From assembly GCA_004195615.1 (NCBI GenBank), contig PSPW01000001.1, forward strand, positions 146,881 through 210,880: 64,000 nt of DNA. Reading direction: 5' to 3'. Under the pieces are notes generated by a model, which worked only from the letters and a program-made list of their open reading frames with translations, had not been told where the DNA came from and did no database searches. Positions 28,221 through 36,714 of this stretch are shown one piece after another; position 1 is the stretch's first letter; each line of letters begins with the position of its first letter. The position numbers and the translations under genes were made by a program. Origin of the DNA: Methanobacteriota archaeon. GTDB lineage: Archaea > Thermoplasmatota > Poseidoniia > Poseidoniales > Thalassarchaeaceae.

Positions 28221-28949
28221 TTATTTCTTCTCTCTCCTAGGGACCATGCGTCCAGATTCAATATACCAGGTAGGCTGCTTCGGACGCCAAAATAGCATTG
28301 TGAAGATGCTGAAGAATACCCCTCCTAGAATCAGATTCAACCAACCTTCTTGGATGTATCCAGGGTTAGCATTGAAGAAAGCCCAAACGAAAGAAGGGAA
28401 AATTCCTACTATTAGACAAAGCAATATCTCCTCAATCAGTATACTTGAGTAAATGCTCTCCCTGGGGACTTCTATGGGATTGTCACCCCATCCAGAATGT
28501 TCTCTGACTACCAACCTGACTCCATCGGCCGCGGTTCCTCCAGCACTGCCCTGGACGAATACCGTGAGTGTTTCTGCATGGTCCGATTTCCATCTTCGGA
28601 TTATCTTGGGATTTTGGTGGTCATTTACGAAAGGTCTGCCATCACAGGCCTTTCCCCAGTAATCTTGGGCCGAGTCTGCCAAAGATTCTGTAGATCCGTC
28701 ATCGCCCGACAATAGACCTCTTGAGTATGCCAACTGCCATTCAGAATCGGATACAAGTTCCATCTCAGTATCTTCTGTAAGACTAACAGCTTCTTCGAAA
28801 TCTAACGGCCGTTCTGAAATTCGGAATGGGTATTCTACGATGACCTCGTGCCGAGGGCCTATCCCTCCGAACAGAATTGAGCGATTATCGGAACCAACCA
28901 AAACCGAACCAGGTTCAACGAAAACCCAGGGAATCTGGGTTTCATTCAA
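28221..28949 (-). CDS. degenerate formylglycine-generating-enzyme-like domain with two membrane helices
   Basis: Residues 5-150 follow the SUMF1/FGE fold in outline: FVEPGSVLVGSD, GPRHEVIVEYPFRIS, VSDSEWQLAYSRGLL (canonical PTEAEWEYAARGG), DYWGKA and ADGVRLVVRE (canonical GFRLVRD). The conserved Cys pair of active FGE is not seen, so a binding role is more likely than catalysis. Two C-terminal membrane helices (EEILLCLIVGIFPSFVWAFF and LILGGVFFSIFTMLFW) anchor it. I prefer a TTG start at 28949, two bases after the ABC gene stop and behind GGGGGG; ATG 28994 would overlap that gene by 43 bases. Confidence 0.55.
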   Translation of the reverse strand: MNETQIPWVFVEPGSVLVGSDNRSILFGGIGPRHEVIVEYPFRISERPLDFEEAVSLTEDTEMELVSDSEWQLAYSRGLLSGDDGSTESLADSAQDYWGKACDGRPFVNDHQNPKIIRRWKSDHAETLTVFVQGSAGGTAADGVRLVVREHSGWGDNPIEVPRESIYSSILIEEILLCLIVGIFPSFVWAFFNANPGYIQEGWLNLILGGVFFSIFTMLFWRPKQPTWYIESGRMVPRREKK

Positions 28950-28951
28950 GA

Positions 28952-30847
28952 TTATCCCCCCAAGGCACCTAGTTCTCCAGTCTGTATTGACCACTGGGAT
29001 GCGTAGACGTTGTCATTATCGATCAAATCACTGTGTGATCCGCGCTCGACGATTGCACCGTCGACCATTGCAACTATCTCATCGGCATTCCTAATGGTTG
29101 CAAGACGATGTGCTACTGCAATCGTTATTCTCTTATTTCCACCATTTATGTTTCCGAAAAGAGACTCCTGAATGCGTTTCTCCGTCTCTGCGTCAAGAGC
29201 CGCGCTGGCCTCATCCAGAATGAGTAAGTCAGGATCTTTTAGTAGTGCTCGGGCCAAGCTGATTCTCGCCCTCTGACCTCCTGAAAGCATCACGCCCCTA
29301 TCGCCCACCATCGTATCCAAACCATCGGTAAGGTTGGAAATAAACTCAGTTGCGCCGGCGGCTTCTAGAGCACTGAGAATCTGCTCATTGGTTGGTTCGC
29401 GAGCGTAAGCCACATTCTCACCTATAGTTCCAAAGAAAAGAAAAGGATCTTGGGAGACGAAACCGATTCTTTCCCTAATCGATTCTATCTGGAATTCGTT
29501 GATGTCCCTGTCATTGATCATCACTCTTCCACCCTGTGGCTCGTAAAATCTCTCGATCAGTTTCAGTATCGTGCTCTTACCTGCTCCGGTATGCCCCATC
29601 ACCCCAAGGAACTCTCCAGAGGAGGCTGTGAGTGAGATCCCATTTAGGGCATTATTCTCCGATGTTGGATATGCGAAGGAGACGTCATCGAAACGAATGG
29701 ATTCGATAGGGCCCTCGAGAGGAACTGCTCCTTCCTTGTCGAAAATTGAGGGTTCCAAGTCGATTATAGCAAAAACCCTCTTGGATGAAGCCTCTCCTTT
29801 CTGGATTTGGTTTATCAGCATTCCAAGAATAAACATCGGCATAGTCATTCTAGTGGAAATGAGGAGGAATGTAACGAACTGCCCGACAGTTATCTCGCCC
29901 GATTCCATCACCCAACCACCTGCTGATGTGAGTAGCCCGAATGAAATACCTGCAACCACGTATATACCAGGGATAAAGCGATTCCGAACGAATGCAGCTT
30001 GAACAGCTGCGTCGCGGTAATCGCCACTCTGCCTTCCGATTCTTGAAATCTCAAACTCCTTGGCGTTATACGCCTGAACGACAGTGATACCAGTAAGTAC
30101 ATTCTCCAAAATTGCGACTATCCCCCCAGTACTCTCTCTCTGCTTCCTGTACTTCCTCTGGACCCTAGTGGAGAACCAGATGACCATTGGCACGATGATT
30201 ACCAATGGGGCGAAAAGGATTACAGCCAGTTTTGGAGACATCCAGAACATGATGAAGAATGCAGCTGAGAATGTGATAGTGATTCGTATCATGCTAGTAC
30301 TCGCATCTGAGATGATGTCCTCTAGTTGTGCGACATCTGCCGAGAGGACAGACATTAGATTGCCAGTCTGTCTGCTCTCAAAGTACGATGCTTCCATATT
30401 CAATAGCGAGTTAGTTGCATCCATTCGAATATCATGCTGTGCCATATATGCAGTGGATTGCCACATTTGATTGCTAAGACCCTGGAAAAACGCTAGGAAA
30501 GTGAAACAGACCATGATCAAGAGCCCGAATCCCAGTTCTATGGAATCGATGGGGCCTAAGTCTGGGATTGCCTCCCATTTTACTAGTCCCTCGATTGTGG
30601 AGTTCGTGAAGGTCTTGGATTGGTAATAGTCTGCGGCCATTCCGATTGCGATGAACGGAATTAGATCGAATGCACGGGCGCCGGCGTTTGCCAGAATTCC
30701 TCCAAGTGCCTTTTTCCAGTATCTGGTGATGTACGGAACAACCCTCCATATCTTCCTGCCGACTACTTGGCGGTCATCTGCCATCTCCGACATGTCTTTG
30801 CTTAGTGACGTACCTATTGCGGCCCCCTCTTGCTCGGTTGCTGTCAC
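28952..30847 (-). CDS. ABC transporter, fused permease and ATPase (exporter type)
   Basis: One half-transporter of the MsbA/MdlB type that works as a dimer. Six membrane helices span residues 45-345. The ATPase follows: Walker A GHTGAGKST near residue 425, Q-loop VSQDPFLFFGTIGENV, signature LSGGQRARISLARALL, Walker B LLILDEASAALD and the H-loop AVAHRLATI. Exported substrate is unknown; lipid or drug export is usual in the family. It is followed closely by the FGE-like gene, so the two may be co-transcribed. Confidence 0.92.
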   Translation of the reverse strand: MTATEQEGAAIGTSLSKDMSEMADDRQVVGRKIWRVVPYITRYWKKALGGILANAGARAFDLIPFIAIGMAADYYQSKTFTNSTIEGLVKWEAIPDLGPIDSIELGFGLLIMVCFTFLAFFQGLSNQMWQSTAYMAQHDIRMDATNSLLNMEASYFESRQTGNLMSVLSADVAQLEDIISDASTSMIRITITFSAAFFIMFWMSPKLAVILFAPLVIIVPMVIWFSTRVQRKYRKQRESTGGIVAILENVLTGITVVQAYNAKEFEISRIGRQSGDYRDAAVQAAFVRNRFIPGIYVVAGISFGLLTSAGGWVMESGEITVGQFVTFLLISTRMTMPMFILGMLINQIQKGEASSKRVFAIIDLEPSIFDKEGAVPLEGPIESIRFDDVSFAYPTSENNALNGISLTASSGEFLGVMGHTGAGKSTILKLIERFYEPQGGRVMINDRDINEFQIESIRERIGFVSQDPFLFFGTIGENVAYAREPTNEQILSALEAAGATEFISNLTDGLDTMVGDRGVMLSGGQRARISLARALLKDPDLLILDEASAALDAETEKRIQESLFGNINGGNKRITIAVAHRLATIRNADEIVAMVDGAIVERGSHSDLIDNDNVYASQWSIQTGELGALGG

Positions 30848-30922
30848 GGAGTTTCGTAAAGCAAGGTGTGTTTCAATGCTTCAGTCTCAATTAACTAATT
30901 TCTACGCTCATAGAAAGGAAAA

Positions 30923-30997
30923 TGGTGCGCCCGCCGGGATTCGAACCCGGGACAAGAGGTTGGAAACCTCTTGTGATAACCCCTTCACTACAGGCGC
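30923..30997 (-). tRNA. tRNA-Gly (anticodon TCC), CCA encoded
   Basis: On the minus strand: acceptor GCGCCTG/CGGGCGC, D-stem GTGA/TCAC, anticodon stem AGAGG/CCTCT with loop TTTCCAA (anticodon TCC), T-stem CCGGG/CCCGG with loop TTCGAAT. Discriminator A at 30926 is followed by an encoded CCA (30923-30925). The body is 72 bases. Confidence 0.93.
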
Positions 30998-31011
30998 CTG
31001 AACTCGGCGGA

Positions 31012-31020
31012 CGTATAGTA
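31012..31020 (-). promoter_or_regulatory. TATA-like element upstream of tRNA-Gly
   Basis: ATACTATAC on the minus strand lies about 19 bases before the mature tRNA 5' end, as expected for a tRNA with a short leader. Sequence resemblance only. Confidence 0.35.
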
Positions 31021-31079
31021 TCTCTAAATCGATTCGGTTTACTAAGGGATTTGAAAAGTGAGTGCCTGCACGGATTGTC

Positions 31080-31289
31080 ATGATGCTCAGGCAGAGGTTT
31101 GGTATTTTTCTGGTATTATTTTTCCTTCCAATAAATGGGCCTTTGTTGAGGATGCTTATGGAATCAAGGGGGATGCCACTTCCATTAGGGGAATTGCAGT
31201 TCCTAGGAGTATCCCTAGTCATGTTCATTACCGGTTTATTGATGATCTTCACACCAAGATTGAGATTACGCTCAGACTCCATAGAGTGA
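31080..31289 (+). CDS. small two-helix membrane protein, hypothetical
   Basis: From ATG 31080 the frame gives about 69 residues: MMLRQRFGIFLVLFFLPINGPLLRML, a short polar turn, then LQFLGVSLVMFITGLLMIFTPRLRLRSD. Two hydrophobic helices with positive flanks suggest a real small membrane protein. An in-frame GTG at 31062 is an alternative start. Its last 18 bases overlap the end of the converging hydrolase gene. No family recognised. Confidence 0.45.
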   Translation: MMLRQRFGIFLVLFFLPINGPLLRMLMESRGMPLPLGELQFLGVSLVMFITGLLMIFTPRLRLRSDSIE

Positions 31290-32156
31290 TTTTGGCCATT
31301 CTGAATGGACCTTTATCAGCAAAGACTCAACCTCGGATTCTGACCATCCCGACGAGAGCAGACTGGAACTCAATTCGTGAGTTCTTTTTGGGACTGTCTT
31401 TGGACCCAATACTGCTCCCGGCCTATTACTATCGTCGAGATAGTCTGTTTCCATCCCCCAAGGAGCACTGGCCATGCTGACTGTTTCGGTCAGAGTTGCA
31501 ACGCTGCCCTTTCCAACATTGACAGTAGCCGAGAGGCCATGAGTGAAGTCGGAACTAACATCTGGAGGGGCATAATGTCGGATAGCACGGTCCAAACGGA
31601 GTCCTGATGACCTACATAGTTGGCTCAACTCGAAACATGTGTCCCCGCCATTGTCCTCGACGTGTAGTTGGACTGATGTCTTAGCTGAAGATGCCATCGA
31701 AAGTACCTCCAACAGCATTTCGTTTGCTTCATACCAAGTTTCCTCTTCAACTGCGTAATGTGGCCTCCCAACCTCTCCGAGACAATGGGCATCCCCCGAA
31801 TCAATATACTCCAATGCTAAATCAACTGCTTGCAAGTGTAACTCTGAAGATTTCTCTAATCCCAATTCTGCTATCTGATTTTCCCAAGCCACTGGATGGG
31901 GTCCGAGAACAACACCCACATCTAGGTCGTGATTCATACGAATCTCCTCGGCCATGGAAATTGTTTCTGAATAGGCTTCCCTGTACCCTAAAATGTCCGA
32001 TGGCAAGGATTGAGAGAATGCTGGTTTGTGTACGAGCATGAGTCCGGTTCCACCGGATTTCGAGAAGTCGGACACTGCATCTAGGAATCGATGTGACCGA
32101 TCGAGATGCATATGTTGATCAAAAATAGGCCCATTCCACTTTCCTTTATTCAACAT
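31272..32156 (-). CDS. TatD-like metal-dependent hydrolase
   Basis: Amidohydrolase-fold protein similar to the archaeal TatD-related COG1831 group. Metal motifs in order: IFDQHMHLD near residue 12, VGVVLGPHPVAW near 85, LGEVGRPHYAVEEET with the bridging Glu near 125, VQLHVED near 165, and IRHYAPP near 195. Start: ATG 32156 lies four bases after the stop of the upstream gene and gives the family N-terminus; an ORF to 32315 adds 53 unrelated residues. Substrate unknown; nuclease or small-molecule hydrolysis are both possible. Confidence 0.75.
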   Translation of the reverse strand: MLNKGKWNGPIFDQHMHLDRSHRFLDAVSDFSKSGGTGLMLVHKPAFSQSLPSDILGYREAYSETISMAEEIRMNHDLDVGVVLGPHPVAWENQIAELGLEKSSELHLQAVDLALEYIDSGDAHCLGEVGRPHYAVEEETWYEANEMLLEVLSMASSAKTSVQLHVEDNGGDTCFELSQLCRSSGLRLDRAIRHYAPPDVSSDFTHGLSATVNVGKGSVATLTETVSMASAPWGMETDYLDDSNRPGAVLGPKTVPKRTHELSSSLLSSGWSESEVESLLIKVHSEWPKSLYGV

Positions 32157-32160
32157 TTTC

Positions 32161-32682
32161 TCACGCCAACGCGCCTTCTTCGGACAATTTCGAGATCCAA
32201 TATGAGACTGCCATTTCAGCGACCTTTCGAGATGACTGGCCCGACACAATTCCTTTGCCGTTGTTGAAAAGAAGGATTGTACAGTTATGCCTCTTTGCTG
32301 TGATTCGGAGTGCATCTAGCCTGAGGTCGTGTTCTGCATCCTTGAATCGTTCTGCTGCCAGACTGATTAATACAGCTCTTCCAATAGAGAAACTGGCAAG
32401 AACCTCTCCCATTTCTACTACAAGTCCCTTTTCGGAGATGCCGATACTGAGAAGAGTCTCCTCAGCGATTAACGAGGCTGCTTCGTGGTTGGAAATTCCA
32501 TGAATCAGTAATGACCCATCTGTGTCGACGACAATGAGGGCTCTGGGTTCCTCGTGCTCAATTACTGCGAATGCCCCGTTGCTCCTCGCTCCTGCTAATC
32601 TCACGGCATCTGCTAATATGATCGGTTCGGAAGGAATTACTCGGAATGACTGAGTCTCAATATTGATTTCAGAACCGCTCAT
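32161..32682 (-). CDS. divergent TATA-binding-protein-like protein
   Basis: At 173 residues it has the size of archaeal TBP and shows two repeats. In the second, VLASFSIGRAVLISLAAERF...DAEHDLRLDALRI...CTILLFNNGKGIVSGQSSRKVAEMAV follows the TBP pattern VASFDLG..IDL..LA..L.NAEY.PE.FPGL...LIFSSGKIV.TGAKS..EA..AV. The first repeat keeps ALIVVDTDGSLLIHGISNHEAASLI. The FPGL element is lost and only one of the four DNA-bending Phe positions (ILLF) remains, so TATA binding is doubtful. Located between a TatD-like hydrolase and a hypothetical gene, with which it overlaps by four bases. Confidence 0.6.
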   Translation of the reverse strand: MSGSEINIETQSFRVIPSEPIILADAVRLAGARSNGAFAVIEHEEPRALIVVDTDGSLLIHGISNHEAASLIAEETLLSIGISEKGLVVEMGEVLASFSIGRAVLISLAAERFKDAEHDLRLDALRITAKRHNCTILLFNNGKGIVSGQSSRKVAEMAVSYWISKLSEEGALA

Positions 32683-33473
32683 TGCGCCCTCTCCAGTATC
32701 TCGACGAACTCACAGGCAATTAGGCTATTCTCTAGAGTGGGAACATGAGCCTGTTGAACTAGGACTAGTAGGTTTGGGCCGTCTTCTCCCCAATCTCTTG
32801 GTCCGTTATCTCTGAGATTAGAGAGGGCCCCTCTAATTCTGGAGGAAAATCTTGAATCCCTCTCCTTGACGAGTTCCGCAGTCAAACAAAGTGACTCTTC
32901 TATCCACCAAGCAGCACACACTGTTGATGCGGCACCTAAATCTGGATTTGCTAGCCTTGAGTGAGTGACCTTATTAATGGCCTCCTTTCGAATCTTGGAC
33001 CACCTCCTAGATCTTCCTATTGTGGCAAGTAGATTCCTAAATCTGACTTGTTCATCGGCCCATCTGGATTGCCAATCTGCCCACTCTGGGTCATCTATTC
33101 CCGGTTCTATTGCATAAATGGGCATTCCACCTCTAGAGTTCTCAGCGTGTCTGAGAAGTCTGATTCTCTCTGGATCCGGAATAGATGGGCCCTCCAGATC
33201 TAGTTCCGAAAGGTCTCGAACAAGCATTCCAAGAGTAGTTCCAGATGAAGTTGCAGCCACCATGTGTATCCCTGGGTTGGACTTATCCTGCTCCTCTTCC
33301 TCCTTCAGAGAAACTAGTTCATCGGCTGAGGACAGTAGTGCTAAACCATCCCAATCTCTTGGTCTCATCTTCGGAGGCATGCGCACACATGGGAGATAGG
33401 GCCAGAGCAAAACGGAACCACCATTTGGATCCCGAAAGACGGAAGTTTCCCATCTAAGATCTGGCACTCCCAT
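32679..33473 (-). CDS. hypothetical protein, faint TraB-like C-terminus
   Basis: 264 residues, not recognised as a whole. It has an acidic Lys/Glu patch (SLKEEEEQDKS) near residue 57 and several Trp-rich segments (DPEWADWQSRWADE). The end ELVKERDSRFSSRIRGALSN...LLVLVQQAHVPTLENSL resembles the TraB/PrgY C-terminal pattern (ERD..MA..L...VVGAGHVPGI), but the N-terminal TraB motif is absent. It overlaps the TBP-like gene by four bases, so the two are probably co-expressed. Confidence 0.65.
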   Translation of the reverse strand: MGVPDLRWETSVFRDPNGGSVLLWPYLPCVRMPPKMRPRDWDGLALLSSADELVSLKEEEEQDKSNPGIHMVAATSSGTTLGMLVRDLSELDLEGPSIPDPERIRLLRHAENSRGGMPIYAIEPGIDDPEWADWQSRWADEQVRFRNLLATIGRSRRWSKIRKEAINKVTHSRLANPDLGAASTVCAAWWIEESLCLTAELVKERDSRFSSRIRGALSNLRDNGPRDWGEDGPNLLVLVQQAHVPTLENSLIACEFVEILERAQ

Positions 33474-33576
33474 GTTTCTCCGAGGTGCATCGCTCGATTG
33501 AAGTCAGCGGTAAATCTCCGTTTTGTTGTCCCTGAAACTGTAGGATTCAAGGAGTGTGTCGCGCTGAGAGTGTTTG

Positions 33577-34032
33577 ATGAATAGTGACAGACCATTCTCA
33601 GACGAACCAGTAGTGGTGCTGGATGAGGTTTTTCCCGGGCACACAAATGCGCTTAACACCCTATTCGGTGGCAGACTAATGGCCATCATGGATACATCTG
33701 CGGGAATGGTTGCCTCGAAGTTCGCACACAGGAATTTCGTAACCGTTTCTGTAGACGCTTTGAAGTTCAAGAGACCGGCTTTTCAAGGAGACATAATCAG
33801 GACCACGTCGAGAGTAGTTTGGACTTCACCACGAACTGTTGGGGTTCATGTGACTTCCTGTAGGCTATCCCGTTCTGAATGGGTGGGAGAAGAAATCTGT
33901 TCTGGATTCTTCTTCATGGTTGCCATTGACGAGTCTATGAAGCCCGTCGAGATTCCGCAATTTGAACCAAAGTCAGATGATGAGAAGGAGATGTGGGCAC
34001 TAGCAAACGATGCCAGGAACGCCATGCGTTGA
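33577..34032 (+). CDS. YciA-like acyl-CoA thioesterase (hotdog fold)
   Basis: Hydrolyses acyl-CoA to free acid and CoA. The sequence has the YciA/cytosolic thioesterase hallmarks: VFPGHTNALNTLFGGRLMAIMDTSAGMVASKFAHRNFVTVSVDALKFKRPAFQGD with the conserved Asn-x-Gly-Gly and catalytic-region Asp, followed by the V-WTS-R-V strand pattern. Length (about 151 aa) is typical. ATG 33577 is preceded by an in-frame TTG at 33574. Chain specificity unknown. Confidence 0.85.
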   Translation: MNSDRPFSDEPVVVLDEVFPGHTNALNTLFGGRLMAIMDTSAGMVASKFAHRNFVTVSVDALKFKRPAFQGDIIRTTSRVVWTSPRTVGVHVTSCRLSRSEWVGEEICSGFFFMVAIDESMKPVEIPQFEPKSDDEKEMWALANDARNAMR

Positions 34033-34095
34033 AGAGAGGAGCGGCGGGATAAGAAGCATCGCCAAGTGAAGCGATTTCAATAGGCGACCCCCCAT

Positions 34096-34103
34096 GAACT
34101 TAT
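34096..34103 (+). promoter_or_regulatory. TATA-like element before hypothetical gene
   Basis: AACTTATA lies about 30 bases before ATG 34132 in an otherwise GC-rich stretch. The position fits an archaeal box A with a very short leader. Sequence resemblance only. Confidence 0.3.
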
Positions 34104-34131
34104 ACCTTGAATAAACCGCTCGGCGGTTCGG

Positions 34132-35751
34132 ATGGGATTGGCCGAGCCTAATGGCTCGACTGAGAAGAGACAGGCCGAGTTAATCGGCGGTCTCTATTTG
34201 GTCGGAGCGAGAGGGAAGTATTGTGCAGTAATTACTGAGCAACAGCTTACCATAGAAAGGTTCGATGGAAAGGGCATCAGACTTAATTTGGCTGCCATCG
34301 AGAGAATGAGGCATCTCAAGATCCCTATGCTCCCATCGGGCACAGTTATTCTAGGGATTATTTCGATTTACCTGGGAATAACAACCATATTTGCACCAAT
34401 GAGTTGGTTGGCAGTTGGACTAGGAACATCCGTAATTATTGCGAACATAGTTTCTCGTTATTCTATCCTAGCTATAGAAACTGGTTCTGGTGACAGGCAC
34501 CTAGTTTCTGGCAGTGAGGCAACTCTTCTGAAATTATGTCTGATTGTTGATAGAGTAAGGCATGGTAGCGATATGCAAGAGGCTTTGCTGGGTCTGGAGG
34601 ATCTAGAATCCGAACTTCCAACTTTCCCGGCACTCAGAGATGTAACTGGGCAGTTGGGGCAGGCTCCTTTAGCTGCACTCCCGATCACGATTCAAACAAA
34701 CGCAATAGTCAATAAAGAGCAAAGTAACGAGTCAAATCTAGGAATCCGATCAGATTATGATTTGAATATATTCGGCCCTCCATTATCGCCAGAAACTCCC
34801 GAATTGGTGAAGGAAGGGAGTAATGGGGAAGGGGTGTCTGTTCCTAATTCATCCAAGCAGAATGCATACGAGAGAGCATGGGGGGTGCAAGAGGCACCCA
34901 GTTGGTACAAGGAGAAGGAGTCTGATTCAAACGGGAGCACTAGGATTGATTCTGCTTTCTCTGATGCCGCAGAGGGTCTAGACATGTTCTCCCCGGGTGG
35001 ACTATTCGACTCGAATTCAGTCTCAGAAGCCTCCAATACAAAAGACATGGGCCTTTTCGATTTTGAGTTCAACCCTCCTCCAGAACCAGTTGAGAGAACA
35101 CATTCGAGTGCTCAGATGATTAAGCAAGCACATCAAGAATTTGGGGCTCCGACTGAGCCGTTCTTGAATTCCTTGCTACCCCCCCCTACTGAAGAGGCAG
35201 TTAGGGAAGAGTGTAAAGCAGGAGTAGTTAGACAAGCAAAGGCGAAGCAAGAGTTAAGGTCGCAGAGTTTGGATAAACTGAGAGGGATGCCGGCTGCAAA
35301 TTTGGATGACTATCCTGCCTTGAAGGGGCTTGCCTCTACTATGTCTGGAAGCAGGTCGTCTGGTGTGAAGTCGAAAGTTGCGGTATCGGGAGGATGGCTA
35401 TCGCGTCTTTTGGGACCGGGTAGATCCATCGATAGGAGTAAGGGTGGGGATTCAGATTCAACTAATGAGATAGAAACTGAGAGATTCCAGACCACCCAAC
35501 ACATGAGACTGAGGAGTGACCAAGACCACCAGGCAGATGTTAGTTCTCGTTTGAGAGAAATGAGGAAAATCAATCATGCCTCCACTGCTCGGGACAAGCT
35601 CGATTCAATTGTCAGGAGTCTTTCGGGAGAAGAAGAAGCCACCTCCTGTCTACTCGATGGGTCAAATGATTCATTGAGGTTTAATCAACTAAAACCGACC
35701 TCTTCTAAGGAAGATCCACATCCTCTCCCAGGACTCAGAAGATTGGGATGA
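34132..35751 (+). CDS. membrane-anchored protein with long disordered tail, unknown
   Basis: The first 45 residues (GGLYLVGARGKYCAVITEQQLTIERFDG) look like a small PH-like beta domain, split by two membrane helices at about residues 63-103 (TVILGIISIYLGITTIFAP and SWLAVGLGTSVIIANIV). From residue 150 onward the protein is polar and rich in Ser, Glu, Pro and Asp, probably disordered, with a Pro cluster LLPPPTEEA. No catalytic motif. It ends one base before the stop of the converging PfkB kinase. Confidence 0.7.
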   Translation: MGLAEPNGSTEKRQAELIGGLYLVGARGKYCAVITEQQLTIERFDGKGIRLNLAAIERMRHLKIPMLPSGTVILGIISIYLGITTIFAPMSWLAVGLGTSVIIANIVSRYSILAIETGSGDRHLVSGSEATLLKLCLIVDRVRHGSDMQEALLGLEDLESELPTFPALRDVTGQLGQAPLAALPITIQTNAIVNKEQSNESNLGIRSDYDLNIFGPPLSPETPELVKEGSNGEGVSVPNSSKQNAYERAWGVQEAPSWYKEKESDSNGSTRIDSAFSDAAEGLDMFSPGGLFDSNSVSEASNTKDMGLFDFEFNPPPEPVERTHSSAQMIKQAHQEFGAPTEPFLNSLLPPPTEEAVREECKAGVVRQAKAKQELRSQSLDKLRGMPAANLDDYPALKGLASTMSGSRSSGVKSKVAVSGGWLSRLLGPGRSIDRSKGGDSDSTNEIETERFQTTQHMRLRSDQDHQADVSSRLREMRKINHASTARDKLDSIVRSLSGEEEATSCLLDGSNDSLRFNQLKPTSSKEDPHPLPGLRRLG

Positions 35752-36714
35752 TCACAGTCCTACGATTCTGCGATAACTGTCCATTCTAGCATGGTAGAGA
35801 CCCCTCTCGAGACCCTGAAGTTTGTTCGTACCTAGTCCTTGAATTGTAAACGAAGAAGACACAGTCGCGTGAACCATGGCATCCCTCATTGAGTCTAAAT
35901 CATGCAAGACTCCTTTTCTTCCGGACATATTCGCCAAGAGTGCCCCAGCGAAGGAATCCCCGCATCCGGTTGGGTCAACAACTTCAGTAATTGGATAAGA
36001 TGGGAGGGCAATTATCCCACATGGGAGATGTGCAAAAACTCCAGAAGATCCCCGTTTGATTACCAATCCCCTTGGTCCTTGTCCGGCGGATTCTCCTCCG
36101 TGAAGGCAAGCTCCGGACAATATTGGTTTGATAGCCTTCATGAAAATTTCCTCACCAGAAATCGCACATACCTCTTCTTCATTGAGAATTGCCAAGTCTG
36201 CCTTTCTGAGAGCAGAAGAGAGATCCTCAAACTCAGTCTCTATCCACAACATGAATGTGTCAATTGCTGTAATCTCTGAGCTAGGACACTGATCAAGAAC
36301 CATAACCTGGGATGCTGGATGGGTATTGGCACAGAAGAGAATATTCGGGGACCTCCATGGTTGGGGGATTTCAGGAGTAAAGTCGCCTAGAACGTTGACC
36401 TCTGTAGAAATGGTTTCAACGTTCTCCATCGTACCCGAGTATCTTCCCGACCAACGAAATGTCTTACCGGGCAACCTTTCCACACCGGAGAAGTCGATTC
36501 CCAGGCCTTCTAGTTTGGACTGGTGTGAATTAGAGAAGTCTTTCCCAACTGGTGCCACCAAACCCACTCGACGGACCCCTCCTGGGATCTCTGGAAGATG
36601 AAAGGAGGCTGAGACGCCGGCATGAACTGCAGATCCCCCGAGGACATCCGATCCCGTGGTAATTGGCGTTTCTATGTCATCATAACCAATACTGCCAACA
36701 ATGACTAAATCCAA
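35752..36714 (-). CDS. PfkB/ribokinase-family kinase
   Basis: Phosphorylates a sugar, nucleoside or similar alcohol. The N-terminal MDLVIVGSIGYDDIETP and GGSAVHAGVSA set the substrate lid region. ILNEEEV near residue 175 and the PfkB signature VVDPTGCGDSFAGALLANMSG near 245, with the catalytic Asp and anion hole, are intact. Length (320 aa) is normal. It starts one base after the stop of the carboxylase gene is reached, so the two minus-strand genes are adjacent. The substrate cannot be read. Confidence 0.85.
   Translation of the reverse strand: MDLVIVGSIGYDDIETPITTGSDVLGGSAVHAGVSASFHLPEIPGGVRRVGLVAPVGKDFSNSHQSKLEGLGIDFSGVERLPGKTFRWSGRYSGTMENVETISTEVNVLGDFTPEIPQPWRSPNILFCANTHPASQVMVLDQCPSSEITAIDTFMLWIETEFEDLSSALRKADLAILNEEEVCAISGEEIFMKAIKPILSGACLHGGESAGQGPRGLVIKRGSSGVFAHLPCGIIALPSYPITEVVDPTGCGDSFAGALLANMSGRKGVLHDLDSMRDAMVHATVSSSFTIQGLGTNKLQGLERGLYHARMDSYRRIVGL

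Noticed and set aside
31058-31480. 140-residue frame on the plus strand
   Set aside because: Mostly antisense to the TatD-like gene and of unlikely composition; the overlapping two-helix frame 31080-31289 is the better gene.
32679-33473. TraB/PrgY family assignment
   Set aside because: Only the C-terminal pattern is similar; the N-terminal motif of the family is missing.
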